Shown: positions 8,710 through 16,657, counted from the stretch's first letter. The stretch is DNA of 64,000 bases from JALEFZ01 sp038527485 (GCA_038527485.1 JBCBFT010000019.1:17754-81753), one strand, 5' to 3'. Translations and numbers: made by a program. Notes: generated from the letters alone by a model not told the origin.

Positions 8710-9264
8710 ATGACCAATGAAAAAGCTTACATGACCAATTTGTGGCGGCGATATGCCAAAACAGGTGACCCTACAATCTTTAAGGAGATCTATCATAACT
8801 GTGATGAAATGCTTTATTTCTCTGCTTACAAAATCATCCAGGACGAGGATTCTGCAAGAGATATAGTTCAAGAAATTTGGATGAGACTGATCAATGATAG
8901 ATTGCGATACCAAAACGTCGAGAACTTTCATGGTTGGTTACGCACGATTGTGCACAACGAGTGTAAAAAAAAACTTCGTCATCCTTCGATTAGCCGCACC
9001 GATCGAATGCCTGATGGCGAGTTGTACGCTCACGAGTTTGCAAAACCTCCTAAGATCTATTCTGAGATCCATCGGAAAGATCTGTTGGAATTGATTCAGA
9101 TGTTACCCAATAAAAATTATAGTACCGTTCTTTTGTTAGAGTATAAAGGCTTAACAAATGGAGAGATCGCGTTCCGACTTGGAGTAAATGAGAAGTATGT
9201 GAGAGATCGTAAGTCCAATGCCAAAAAAGCCATAGCCAAGCTAAAGAAAAAACTTGGGTGGTAA
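8710..9264 (+). CDS. ECF RNA polymerase sigma-70 factor
   Basis: A 184-residue protein with the two sigma domains of ECF factors: region 2 (residues ~25-90) with 'DEDSARDIVQEIWMRLI' and 'FHGWLRTIVHNECKKKLR', and region 4 (residues ~125-180) with 'LLEYKGLTNGEIAFRLGVNEKYVRDRKSNAKKAI'. It would recruit RNA polymerase to a dedicated promoter set. The following gene, 44 bases downstream on the same strand, encodes a 119-residue protein without membrane segments that may be co-transcribed. No classical membrane anti-sigma factor adjoins it. Confidence 0.9.
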   Translation: MTNEKAYMTNLWRRYAKTGDPTIFKEIYHNCDEMLYFSAYKIIQDEDSARDIVQEIWMRLINDRLRYQNVENFHGWLRTIVHNECKKKLRHPSISRTDRMPDGELYAHEFAKPPKIYSEIHRKDLLELIQMLPNKNYSTVLLLEYKGLTNGEIAFRLGVNEKYVRDRKSNAKKAIAKLKKKLGW

Positions 9265-9308
9265 TCTCTTTCAACTGCGTGATTTCGACCATTTTCAATC
9301 AATTAATC

Positions 9309-9668
9309 ATGAGTAAAAGTAAAATCAGTAAGAGGCCTTCCCAAAATAGGGAAAGGCTCAAATCCATCAAGCTTCTTATAAATTCCTTGTTTGGTCTTAC
9401 CACCGCAGAGGAAGAATTTGAGGTTGAGAAACAGTTAGATGAAATCCCTTTATATAGGGATGCAAGGGAAGGGATTATTGATTTCTTAATTGAGGAGGGA
9501 AAAAGCTCATTTGAGCGAAAACTCCAGAGTAGGGATTATACGATTAATATATTAGAATATGCTCAAGATGCTGCCAAAAATGATCCTGAGATCGATAAAA
9601 TGATCGGTGATTGTTTTCGTACTCAGTCAAGTGATACCTATTTAACAGATATCCTTAAGGATAATTGA
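9309..9668 (+). CDS. hypothetical protein downstream of ECF sigma factor
   Basis: A 119-residue hydrophilic protein, start chosen at ATG 9309 because the longer reading from 9258 overlaps the sigma gene and adds an uncharacteristic hydrophobic leader. The sequence opens with a basic stretch (SKSKISKRPSQNRERLKSIKL) and continues as predicted helices with acidic patches (TAEEEFEVEKQLDEI). No domain recognised. Position right after the sigma gene suggests a cytosolic regulator or target, but that is inference only. Confidence 0.6.
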   Translation: MSKSKISKRPSQNRERLKSIKLLINSLFGLTTAEEEFEVEKQLDEIPLYRDAREGIIDFLIEEGKSSFERKLQSRDYTINILEYAQDAAKNDPEIDKMIGDCFRTQSSDTYLTDILKDN

Positions 9669-9676
9669 TCTTAAGA

Positions 9677-9703
9677 ATGGGACAGCCACGCACGCTGTCC
9701 CAT
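9677..9703 (+). terminator. hairpin after the sigma-factor pair
   Basis: A perfect 10-bp stem (ATGGGACAGC and its complement) encloses a 7-base loop nine bases after the preceding stop codon. It lacks a clear U-run, so it may be a weak terminator or an mRNA 3'-end stabiliser. Confidence 0.55.
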
Positions 9704-10014
9704 ATCTCACATGAATAAAAGCAAAGATCAGTACAAAAGCTTCCCTATAATTATAGAGATGATTTTACAAGCCCATGTCGTATGCATGCATAATAAAAAG
9801 TTTGAAAAATATAAAACCGTATCTTAAGGGTATATCTTCAAATATAATGTATACGATTCCCTGGTCTTCTTTTTCTTATTAAAAGACTCCGAACATGTAG
9901 TATGATCGTGAATATTTATACCTGTAGTTTAATGTAGCTCCATCAAGCTTCAAAATCTGTAGTGAAATCACCATAACAAGAACAAGAGAAAATCAAGGAA
10001 AAGCTTAGTACTTT
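9704..10014. other. AT-rich intergenic stretch, nothing recognised
   Basis: Beyond the hairpin, this part of the 9669-10017 gap is AT-rich with no supported coding frame and no consensus promoter pair. The region may be decayed sequence belonging to the dehydrogenase remnant that follows. Confidence 0.4.
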
Positions 10015-10017
10015 CAG

Positions 10018-10272
10018 ATGAATATCGCCCAAAATTTTCCCAGATTTGAGTGTATGAAGCGAAAGGTCATCTTACATCAGACGTTACAAGATCTCTATGC
10101 TCAAATGGGAATCTCCATGGAGCAAGAGGTGGAGATGATTGGCAACTTGACTGCGCTGGGGCGTGTGGGACAGGCCGAAGATATTGGAGGCGTTGTGGCC
10201 TTCCTCGCCAGCGACGACGCGGGCTGGATCAATGCCCAGCGTATAGAGGTATCAGACGGTCAGAATTTGTAA
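10018..10272 (+). pseudogene. C-terminal remnant of a short-chain dehydrogenase/reductase
   Basis: Only the last third of an SDR is present. The segment 'LGRVGQAEDIGGVVAFLASDDAGWINAQRIEVSDGQNL' (split here over residues ~48-84) is the standard SDR ending, in which the substrate-loop region leads to the last beta-strand. The NAD(P)-binding TGxxxGxG motif and the Ser-Tyr-Lys catalytic residues are absent, and the upstream DNA does not encode them in any frame I could follow. A full SDR has about 250 residues; this has 84. A strong terminator follows directly, as expected for the end of a once functional gene. Confidence 0.75.
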
Positions 10273-10294
10273 GTAGAAAGTTGACTGGAAGGTG

Positions 10295-10336
10295 CGAGAA
10301 CAGGGAGAGACTGTAGCCCCTGTTCTCGTTTTTTTT
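10295..10336 (+). terminator. strong rho-independent terminator
   Basis: An 11-bp perfect stem (CGAGAACAGGG at 10295-10305 with its complement at 10318-10328) is followed by eight T residues. It ends transcription from the dehydrogenase remnant. Confidence 0.88.
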
Positions 10337-10399
10337 GATTTCTGAAAAGAAAAATATCCTTATTTTGGGAATATCTATATATGACCGATAACAGGATAC

Positions 10400-11365
10400 A
10401 TGGCAAAGACACAAGAGGGAGGAAATAATAGTAAAGTCAAACGATTTCTGGTAGGATTGGGGATACCTACAGGTATTGTTGCAGTGGCTATGGCTATTTT
10501 TATTGCGCTGCCGCAAGATCTCCAAGATCAAATCTCTTTATGGATTGAGGTACAAGATTCTACCGAAATTGTCATTCCTCCAGATCCCCACGACGAGCGA
10601 ACGGTGACAAGTCTGGTCAACTTTTATCCTTCTTCTACAACCCAACATATCATTACGCACGATTTCATCAAGCTCTCATATGCAGAGTCGCATGAGCAGG
10701 CAGAGTGGGTGGCCTACGAGTTGCGTGCAGAAGACCTACAGACTTTTGCTTTTGAGCGTCCTTCTTCCTTCAAGGTCGACCCCAAAGTCACCAGCGGCAG
10801 TGCCCACCCATCGGATTATCTCAAGAGCGGATACGATCGGGGACATCTCGCGCCCGCTGCTGATATGTCGTTTGATGAGGACGCACTCAAGCAAAGCTTT
10901 TATATGAGTAATATCAGCCCTCAGCAGCCAGGATTTAATCGGGGGATCTGGAAGGAACTGGAAATGCAAGTACGCGACTGGTGTAAGCAAAGCCAGAACT
11001 TATATGTCGTCACAGGACCTGTCCTGACGCTACGTGCCCAGCGCAGATTGGGCAAGGAAAAAGCACTAGCTGCTCCCTCGCGGTACTACAAGATATTGCT
11101 GGACCTCAACGATGTCTCCTCCAAAGCCGCTGCTTTCCTTCTCCCCAACAAAAAGAGCGATGAACGTCTGTCAGATTATATAGTCACGATCGACTCGTTA
11201 GAGGCTTTGACCCAGATTGATTTTTTCCCTCACCTTCCTGACAAGCAGGAAAAAGAGTTGGAATCCCGAACGTTTAAAAATAAATGGGATTTTGATGAAG
11301 AGCGATTCATGATGCGCAAGTTGATGTGGAATCCCGATGCGGCCCAATCACGGTCTTTTGAGTAA
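10400..11365 (+). CDS. DNA/RNA non-specific endonuclease (NUC1 type), membrane-anchored
   Basis: A 321-residue protein. A hydrophobic segment (residues ~17-38) after a short basic start predicts a signal anchor, so the catalytic domain faces the periplasm. The nuclease domain has the signature DRGH (residues 146-149, His149 as general base), 'APAADM', and 'NISPQQPGFNRGIWKELE', in which Asn180 would hold the Mg2+ ion. These proteins cut single- and double-stranded DNA and RNA without strong sequence preference and may serve nutrient scavenging. Residues ~200-320 complete the fold. No inhibitor or toxin-delivery module lies next to it. Confidence 0.93.
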   Translation: MAKTQEGGNNSKVKRFLVGLGIPTGIVAVAMAIFIALPQDLQDQISLWIEVQDSTEIVIPPDPHDERTVTSLVNFYPSSTTQHIITHDFIKLSYAESHEQAEWVAYELRAEDLQTFAFERPSSFKVDPKVTSGSAHPSDYLKSGYDRGHLAPAADMSFDEDALKQSFYMSNISPQQPGFNRGIWKELEMQVRDWCKQSQNLYVVTGPVLTLRAQRRLGKEKALAAPSRYYKILLDLNDVSSKAAAFLLPNKKSDERLSDYIVTIDSLEALTQIDFFPHLPDKQEKELESRTFKNKWDFDEERFMMRKLMWNPDAAQSRSFE

Positions 11366-11395
11366 ACATTGAGTGAAGGTCCATGTTTGAAAGGA

Positions 11396-11563
11396 ATGAA
11401 AACGAAAAACTGTCCCCGCTGTAAGAAGGATTTCGACACCATGTATCGTGTGCAGATCCAAAAAGGGAAAACGTGGATCTTCGTCTGCAAAGATTGCTGT
11501 GAGCATTATCAAAAGGGAGCCTTCTATCGATATGGAGGGACTTGGAAGGGGTACAGACATTGA
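11396..11563 (+). CDS. small zinc-ribbon protein
   Basis: A 55-residue protein with two CxxC pairs: 'CPRCKKDF' near residue 5 and 'CKDCCEHY' near residue 30, followed by the conserved tail 'YRYGGTWKGYRH'. This matches a small family of single zinc ribbons of unknown role found across bacteria. The start at ATG 11396 is preceded by a purine-rich GAAAGGA; a longer frame from TTG 11369 almost touches the nuclease stop. It probably shares the nuclease transcript, 30 bases away. Confidence 0.75.
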   Translation: MKTKNCPRCKKDFDTMYRVQIQKGKTWIFVCKDCCEHYQKGAFYRYGGTWKGYRH

Positions 11564-11571
11564 GGAAGAAA

Positions 11572-12519
11572 TCACTTAATGATAGAACCCAATGTAGCAA
11601 GCGTCAGTCCCAACATCAAAATCAATCCATAGAGGCCCGAAATCAGGCTCGTCCTCAGGATGGTACCTCCCCAGGATCTACGATATGTTCTGCGGATAGC
11701 CAAGGTGAGATACACCAAAATACCAAAGATCACTACCAGTTGCATATATCGGGCGCCTACCCCATAATTTAACGCCAGTAAGAGCCCCATCCAAATGAAG
11801 GCGAAGGAGTGGAGGTTGAGAGAAAATACCAAATGCTCTGTATAATACATACGATTCCTCGCAAAGAAGAGTTTGAGTAACAAGGCCAAAAGCGGCATCA
11901 GGAGAAACATGACCCTGCTGGTATTTTCCATCATGCTATGGTAGAGGTCCACATAGTTGATCTGCCCGGCCATCAAGGCGATACCAAATAAGGTAACACG
12001 CCTTTCGACCCAATTTACCTGTAGGTCTTTGGCTTTGAACACGGAGTCCAAATCTGCCGAAGTAACCTCCCCCTTTTTCAGGAGATCTTTAATTTCTGTC
12101 CCTGTCAGCAGGCTTTTTCCCACCATATTGATTCGGCCATTGACAGATAGACTATCCGATTGGATGGCCATATTGATTTCCTTGTTGACCTTCTCCGCAT
12201 CCTGTTGCGTGACGAAGTTGACTTCGAGGAAGAATAGGAAGCTGATCAATAAATAAAATTGAAGAGGAGGGACATAGAAGCGGCGGTGCCCCTGATTGAA
12301 TCGGTTGGTGATCAATCCAGGTACCCACATATCCTTGAGGGTATGATAGGTACGTGTATCAAAGTTGAAAATTTGCTGGATGGAGACTACGAGAAATCGA
12401 CCGAGAGAAAGCCTGTGAGTGGTATTTTTTTGCCCACAGTGTGCGCAGTAGTTGTCCTGCTCCCTCAGAAAATGGGAGCAATTGGGACAATAGGTATTTT
12501 CTGGCTGACGTTCATTCAT
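11572..12519 (-). CDS. DUF3667 family membrane protein
   Basis: A 315-residue protein. The N-terminus is a zinc ribbon ('YCPNCSHFLREQDNYCAHCG', residues ~10-30), followed by the family segment 'FDTRTYHTLKDMWVPGLITNRFNQGHRRFYVPP'. About five membrane helices follow (near residues 87-105, 175-195, 205-222, 232-255, 260-310). DUF3667 is widespread in Bacteroidota without known function; the ribbon plus membrane layout suggests a membrane assembly or regulatory role. The gene converges on the zinc-ribbon gene with eight bases between them and shares orientation with the two-winged-helix gene upstream. Confidence 0.85.
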   Translation of the reverse strand: MNERQPENTYCPNCSHFLREQDNYCAHCGQKNTTHRLSLGRFLVVSIQQIFNFDTRTYHTLKDMWVPGLITNRFNQGHRRFYVPPLQFYLLISFLFFLEVNFVTQQDAEKVNKEINMAIQSDSLSVNGRINMVGKSLLTGTEIKDLLKKGEVTSADLDSVFKAKDLQVNWVERRVTLFGIALMAGQINYVDLYHSMMENTSRVMFLLMPLLALLLKLFFARNRMYYTEHLVFSLNLHSFAFIWMGLLLALNYGVGARYMQLVVIFGILVYLTLAIRRTYRRSWGGTILRTSLISGLYGLILMLGLTLATLGSIIK

Positions 12520-12543
12520 GACATCTGATGGGGGAGACTTTAC

Positions 12544-13050
12544 CTATTCAGATTGATTGAGGATGCTTTGATAGGATTCCCAGTCTTTGAGTATATACAC
12601 GATACCTTTTCCTGCTTCTGCGTATATATCGAATACATCTTTTTTCTGTAGGTCTGAGAGACGGAGGGTGGCCTCCTCAAGAGACAGATTCGTGGCAAAA
12701 CACAGCATACCAGGTGTGATTTTTCCAGATGCTTTGACGGCAGCCATGATGATGTCACTTTCTGTTACAGGTTCATTGCCTCTTTTCTTTTTGATACTTG
12801 TCAACTCATTTTCCCTGATGAGGTCGGGATTGGTCAGTTGGTAGATGCGCGAGTTGTCATTCACTTTTACATTGAATACACCTCTCTTTCGCAATCTCTT
12901 GAGTCTACTTTCGGCATTTTTAATCTTCAGATGGGTGACTACAGCAAGAGAAGAGGGGGTCACTTGACCTCCCAATTGTTTGGCGATGGCGATGATATCA
13001 GCATCACTGATTTTTCCTTTCTTACGGTTTAAAAATGAGAAGATGGCCAT
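12544..13050 (-). CDS. protein with two tandem winged-helix-like modules
   Basis: A 168-residue protein with an internal duplication: residues ~14-75 ('ISDADIIAIAKQLGGQVTPS' onward) and ~92-155 ('VTESDIIMAAVKASGKITPG' onward) share the same helical pattern, ending in short beta wings. This suggests a DNA-binding or adaptor protein. The in-frame DNA upstream of the ATG encodes a hydrophobic run of about 19 codons without a canonical start, which together with 'MAIFSFLNRKK' would form a membrane anchor. Function unknown; the duplication is seen directly. Confidence 0.7.
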   Translation of the reverse strand: MAIFSFLNRKKGKISDADIIAIAKQLGGQVTPSSLAVVTHLKIKNAESRLKRLRKRGVFNVKVNDNSRIYQLTNPDLIRENELTSIKKKRGNEPVTESDIIMAAVKASGKITPGMLCFATNLSLEEATLRLSDLQKKDVFDIYAEAGKGIVYILKDWESYQSILNQSE

Positions 13051-13122
13051 AAAAATGCTACTGCTGAGGACGCTTATGATAAAAAATATAGTAAGATATG
13101 CGGGAAATTACATATACATATG

Positions 13123-13144
13123 GGGGGAAACAAATATTTCCCCC
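13123..13144 (-). terminator. G/C-rich hairpin after the PLP enzyme gene
   Basis: GGGGGAAA (13123-13130) pairs with TTTCCCCC (13137-13144) over a 6-base loop, between the stop of the PLP enzyme gene and the next minus-strand gene. No long U-run follows, so it may attenuate rather than end transcription. Confidence 0.5.
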
Positions 13145-13160
13145 ACATCATATCTGATTG

Positions 13161-14309
13161 TCATGCATGCGCCATCGCGACCATCTGAAAGGCTTGGTTG
13201 AGATCTGCCAATAGATCGGGTGCATCTTCTATTCCAACAGAGAATCGAAGCATCTGATTAGAAATTCCCATGGCTTGCCTTGTGGCTTCATCTATGGCTG
13301 CATGGGAGGTGAGTGCGGGAGAGCAAACGGTACTTTCGACTCCACCTAGACTCATAGAGGGCGATACGAGCTTGAGTGCCTCTTGATAGGCTTGATTGTC
13401 GATCCCTTCTGCCAACTCAAATGTCAGCATCCCTCCAAAACCCTGCATCTGCTTTCTTGCCAGCTCATGTTGAGGATGAGAGGCTAATCCAGGATAGTAT
13501 ACATGCTGGATCATCTCATGAGCAGCCAGTGCTTCTGCCAGATATTGCGCATTGTGGTTTTGCTGCTGTACGCGGAGGTTGAGTGTCTTGAGGCTGCGTT
13601 CGAGCAAGGAGGCACTCTGTGCATTGATGCTGCCTCCAAAGTTCTTGGCTGCTAGGTGGATGGTTTCGACTTTTTGTTCTGAGCAGAGGGCTATCCCTGC
13701 GCAGATGTCGCTATGTCCTCCCAGATACTTCGTGGCACTGTGTACCACGATGTCTATACCCAATCTATGGGGCTGCTGATTGATCGGCGAGGCAAAGGTA
13801 TTGTCGATCATCGTCGTGATGCCGTGATCTTTGGCGAGCTGGGCAATGGCTTCGATGTCCACCAGCGTGAGCAAGGGGTTGGAAGGGGTTTCGATGTGAA
13901 TCAATCGTGTGTTGGGGCGAATGGCTGCCTCAAAATCTGCTACTTCCATCCCTTCCGTAAAGGTGTACTCGACCCCACATCTGGGAAGCTCAGATTGGAC
14001 AAAGGCAATGGTCCCTCCATATAACGCTTTTTGCAGGATCACATGGTCTCCCTGTCTGACTTGACTCAGCATCGCGGTGCTGATGGCCGCCATACCTGAC
14101 CCGAACAAGACACCTGTTTCCGCCCCTTCTAGTTGGGCTACTTTTTTGACGACAGCCCCTTGGTTCGGAATGTTGAAATAGCGGGGGTATCGCTTTTGCT
14201 CCATGTCTAGGTAGGCATAAGACGTACTGGGATAGATCGGCGTGGTCCTTCCTTTCATTTCTGAATCGATGAAAGTGCCCGAGTGTACGCAAATGGTATT
14301 TTTATCCAT
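13161..14309 (-). CDS. trans-sulfuration PLP enzyme (cystathionine gamma-synthase/lyase family)
   Basis: A 382-residue protein of standard family length. It has the substrate loop 'YPRYFNIPNQGAV', the PLP phosphate segment 'LFGSGMAAIS' (residues ~68-77), 'TPSNPLL', the 'MIDNTFASP' strand with the pyridine-binding Asp, and 'SATKYLGGHSD' with Lys194 forming the Schiff base. Members make or break cystathionine or cleave methionine or homocysteine; the sequence does not let me choose between synthase, gamma-lyase and methionine gamma-lyase. A rhodanese and a thioredoxin follow on the other strand, giving a sulfur-related neighbourhood. Its long leader holds a hairpin that could be regulatory. Confidence 0.92.
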   Translation of the reverse strand: MDKNTICVHSGTFIDSEMKGRTTPIYPSTSYAYLDMEQKRYPRYFNIPNQGAVVKKVAQLEGAETGVLFGSGMAAISTAMLSQVRQGDHVILQKALYGGTIAFVQSELPRCGVEYTFTEGMEVADFEAAIRPNTRLIHIETPSNPLLTLVDIEAIAQLAKDHGITTMIDNTFASPINQQPHRLGIDIVVHSATKYLGGHSDICAGIALCSEQKVETIHLAAKNFGGSINAQSASLLERSLKTLNLRVQQQNHNAQYLAEALAAHEMIQHVYYPGLASHPQHELARKQMQGFGGMLTFELAEGIDNQAYQEALKLVSPSMSLGGVESTVCSPALTSHAAIDEATRQAMGISNQMLRFSVGIEDAPDLLADLNQAFQMVAMAHA

Positions 14310-14396
14310 GATGTGGGTGTTATAATATCAATAAATAGATGTTGAGTATTCGATCTTGACTCACTTTTGAACGAATGGAAAATAAGACTTTTTAAT

Positions 14397-14469
14397 ATAC
14401 TACGGGGAGGCTAGCCTGCTTTTTGTATACCAGCGGACGAATCTTCACTTTCTGCTTTCCTCGTAGTAT
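14397..14469. promoter_or_regulatory. long-range inverted repeat, candidate structured leader RNA
   Basis: ATACTACG at 14397-14404 pairs with 14462-14469, and GGA/TCC extends the stem after one non-Watson-Crick position. The enclosed ~50 bases contain the palindrome AGGCTAGCCT (14408-14417). It lies 88 bases upstream of the PLP enzyme start on one side and about 100 bases upstream of the rhodanese gene on the other. The odd position is G-T, so a plus-strand RNA would pair it as a wobble. It does not match a riboswitch class I can recognise. Confidence 0.4.
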
Positions 14470-14534
14470 CCTACATCAACTTTCTCCTACACTTTCCGTA
14501 ACATGAATCACATAATTATAATCTGATTATATAT

Positions 14535-14542
14535 TATCTTTG
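14535..14542 (+). promoter_or_regulatory. -7 box upstream of the rhodanese gene
   Basis: TATCTTTG fits the TAnnTTTG -7 consensus and lies 25 bases before the ATG. No good TTTG -33 element is found at the expected distance, so the call is weak. Confidence 0.35.
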
Positions 14543-14566
14543 GCATTGAATCATAAACTACACATC

Positions 14567-14950
14567 ATGATGAGAAAATTACTCGCAGCTCTCGCAGGCT
14601 TCCTCTTTGCAGGGCAGGTTTCAGGTCAGCAGGTCCAAAATGTAGAGGTGTCTCAGTTTAAAATCTATATGGAGACCTATCAAAATTACTATCTAATCGA
14701 TGTAAGGACGCCACAGGAGTATGCAAGTGGTAAGATCCCAGGAGCCATCAACCTCAATGTCAACAATCCCAATTTTCAGGAGAAGCTAGCGGAGTTAGAT
14801 CCTTCTCGTCCTGTGCTGGTGTACTGCCATGCAGGAGGAAGATCGGCTCGTGCAGGACGCATCATGACCAATTATGGATTCATAGAAGTATTCAACCTCC
14901 AAGGCGGTATCACCCAGTGGAGATCCGCAGGAGAACAGATAGAGAAGTAA
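14567..14950 (+). CDS. exported single-domain rhodanese
   Basis: A 127-residue protein. Residues 1-20 form a signal peptide ending in SGQ. The rest is one rhodanese domain: 'YYLIDVRTPQEYASGKIPGAINL' and the active-site loop 'VLVYCHAGGRSARAG' with Cys87 as sulfur acceptor. Single-domain rhodaneses carry persulfide sulfur; this one would act in the periplasm. The next gene is a cytosolic thioredoxin, a frequent neighbour. A longer frame opens with TTG at 14540 inside the putative -7 box, so ATG 14567 or 14570 is preferred. Confidence 0.9.
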   Translation: MMRKLLAALAGFLFAGQVSGQQVQNVEVSQFKIYMETYQNYYLIDVRTPQEYASGKIPGAINLNVNNPNFQEKLAELDPSRPVLVYCHAGGRSARAGRIMTNYGFIEVFNLQGGITQWRSAGEQIEK

Positions 14951-15022
14951 TAGGTAGAAGTGGTCAAATCCCTCAGAGGATGACTTTTCTAGCCTTTTTG
15001 TCTTTTACAAACATTCATATAA

Positions 15023-15331
15023 ATGGAAAATAAAAAAGCCACATTCAACGAGTTGATTCAAGGTGACAAACCTGTCCTCGTCGATTTCTTTGCTACTTGG
15101 TGTGGGCCTTGTCAGGCTATGCAGCCGATCTTGAAGGATCTGATAGAGGAAGTAGGAGATCAGGCACACATCATCAAGGTAGATGTGGACAAGAATCAGG
15201 CAGCAGCGCAGCACTTTGGTGTGCGTGGGGTCCCGACCTTTATTCTGTTTAAGGATGGAGAGATCAAGTGGCAGCAAGCGGGTATGCAACCTAAGCACCA
15301 GCTCAAGCAATTGATTGAGCAGCATGCATAG
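15023..15331 (+). CDS. trxA: thioredoxin
   Basis: A 102-residue protein with the complete thioredoxin fold: 'KPVLVDFFATWCGPCQAM' with redox Cys27 and Cys30, 'IIKVDVDKNQ', and the cis-proline loop 'VRGVPTFILFKDGE'. There is no signal peptide, so it acts in the cytosol as a disulfide reductase. The gene lies about 70 bases after the rhodanese gene and is followed by its own terminator. The symbol is used for the family; other thioredoxins probably exist in the genome. Confidence 0.93.
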   Translation: MENKKATFNELIQGDKPVLVDFFATWCGPCQAMQPILKDLIEEVGDQAHIIKVDVDKNQAAAQHFGVRGVPTFILFKDGEIKWQQAGMQPKHQLKQLIEQHA

Positions 15332-15340
15332 ATCATAGAA

Positions 15341-15387
15341 GGAAAAACCGAGCGACAGCTCTCATCTGTCTTTCGGTTTTTCCTTTA
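15341..15387 (+). terminator. terminator after the thioredoxin gene
   Basis: GGAAAAACCGA (15341-15351) pairs with 15373-15383, with an inner ACAG/CTGT helix, and the 3' arm itself supplies a T-rich end. Confidence 0.75.
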
Positions 15388-15440
15388 TTACTACACCTTT
15401 TATAAACTGCGAGTTTCGATCCTTTCACTTTCATTCTGCT

Positions 15441-15659
15441 ATGAATCTCCACAATGACTGGAAACTTTTCCTGATGCTTTCTCTGACGCTTGGACTGGCG
15501 CCTTTCTTTCCTGAGCCTCATATCTGGGGCAAACTCAAATGGATCGCAGGGGGAGCAGAAGGCATGCAAGTGATGGATTATTTTGATTTATTTCTTCATG
15601 GGATGCCTTGGCTTTTACTTTTTCGTATCCTTATATTGAAGGTATTGAAAAAGATATAA
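15441..15659 (+). CDS. small conserved membrane protein
   Basis: A 72-residue protein with two hydrophobic helices (residues ~9-24 and ~53-70) and the motif 'LAPFFPEPHIWGKLKWIAGG' followed by 'MDYFDLFLHGMPWLLL'. This pattern (PEPH, loop, D-FDL-LHG-P) recurs in small proteins of diverse bacteria with no known role. It is followed 12 bases later by the methyltransferase gene and may be co-transcribed. Confidence 0.75.
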   Translation: MNLHNDWKLFLMLSLTLGLAPFFPEPHIWGKLKWIAGGAEGMQVMDYFDLFLHGMPWLLLFRILILKVLKKI

Positions 15660-15671
15660 GTACACCGTTTC

Positions 15672-16265
15672 ATGAAGGAACATTGGGATGCGCGCTACCA
15701 AGCCGATACGTACGCTTATGGGGTAGCACCAAATGAGTTTTTTGCAGAACAATTAGAGAAGCTTGCCCCAGGAAGCCTGCTACTTCCAGCAGAAGGGCAA
15801 GGGCGCAATGCGGTATTTGCCGCAAAAATGGGTTGGGATGTTCACGCCTTTGACTTCAGCGAGGTCGCCAAAGAAAAGGCCCTGCAACTGGCTGAGCAAG
15901 AGGGCGTAGAATTTCGGTATGACACCATGAGTTTTGATTCGATCCAACTACCAGTAGAGACATACGATGCGATCGGATTGGTTTTTATCCATACAGCACC
16001 CAGCATGCGACAATCCCTACACCGTCAATTGATTCCCCTACTCAAACCTGAAGGTATGGTGATACTCGAGGCTTTCCACAAGACCCAATTAGGACTTACC
16101 TCAGGTGGCCCCAAGAGTGATGCGATGTTGTTTAGCGAAGAAGAACTCCGCGAAGATTTTCAATCCCTCGACATTATCTCCCTCGAAGTCGTCACCCGTC
16201 AATTAGATGAAGGGCCCTTTCATCAAGGAGAGGCACGCATCATCCAGATGGTGGCCCATGCTTAA
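15672..16265 (+). CDS. class I SAM-dependent methyltransferase
   Basis: A 197-residue protein. 'MKEHWDARYQADTYAYGVAPNEFF' is the family opening, 'LLLPAEGQGRNAVFAA' forms the SAM-binding loop (GxGxxR in place of GxGxG), 'VHAFDFSEVAKEKA' carries the ribose-binding acidic end, and 'YDAIGLVFIHTAP' follows motif IV. This type resembles TehB-like and thiol methyltransferases that detoxify small molecules. The substrate cannot be read from the sequence. The stop is followed immediately by the tandem repeats. Confidence 0.85.
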   Translation: MKEHWDARYQADTYAYGVAPNEFFAEQLEKLAPGSLLLPAEGQGRNAVFAAKMGWDVHAFDFSEVAKEKALQLAEQEGVEFRYDTMSFDSIQLPVETYDAIGLVFIHTAPSMRQSLHRQLIPLLKPEGMVILEAFHKTQLGLTSGGPKSDAMLFSEEELREDFQSLDIISLEVVTRQLDEGPFHQGEARIIQMVAHA

Positions 16266-16273
16266 TGTATGCA

Positions 16274-16650
16274 AATCGAAAAATTCACATTTTGCGATTT
16301 GCGTAGACTCCAATCTACGCATGCCTCAATCGGTCATCTCCGACGACTCCCCCGCTCGAGCCTAGGACTGAACCCTACATGCTACATTTCATTGCCCCAT
16401 CAGGACAACAAATGGGGGAGCATGAATCGAAAAATTCATATTTTTCGCTATGCGTAGACTCCAATCTACGCATGCCTCAATCTGTTGTCTCCAATAATCC
16501 GCTCGAGCCTAGGACTGAACCCCACATGCTACATTTCATTGTCCCATCAGGACAATAAATGAGGGAGCATGAATCGAAAAATTCATATTTTTCGCTATGC
16601 GTAGACTCCGATCTACGCATGCCTCAATCTATCGTCTCCAACGACTCCCC
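16274..16650. repeat. three tandem ~150-bp repeats with internal hairpins
   Basis: Copies start at 16274, 16425 and 16572 (periods 151 and 147 bases), each opening with AATCGAAAAATTCA. Each has a hairpin with 8-bp arms TGCGTAGA/TCTACGCA, and the first two continue through ACTGAACCC to a second hairpin, TTGTCC-N5-GGACAA with one mismatch in copy 1. The third copy breaks off just before the next gene's stop. The stretch between the methyltransferase and that gene holds nothing else. A diverged half-copy lies near 19.85 kb. Confidence 0.9.
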
Positions 16651-16657
16651 AAGGGAT

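Noticed and set aside
16330..16400. tRNA-like TTCAGTC segment in the repeat, minus strand
   Set aside because: The flanking bases do not form a T-stem, and no anticodon or acceptor stem is present.
16269..16457. 62-codon frame in the tandem repeats
   Set aside because: It runs through hairpin arms of the repeat and is not preserved between copies.
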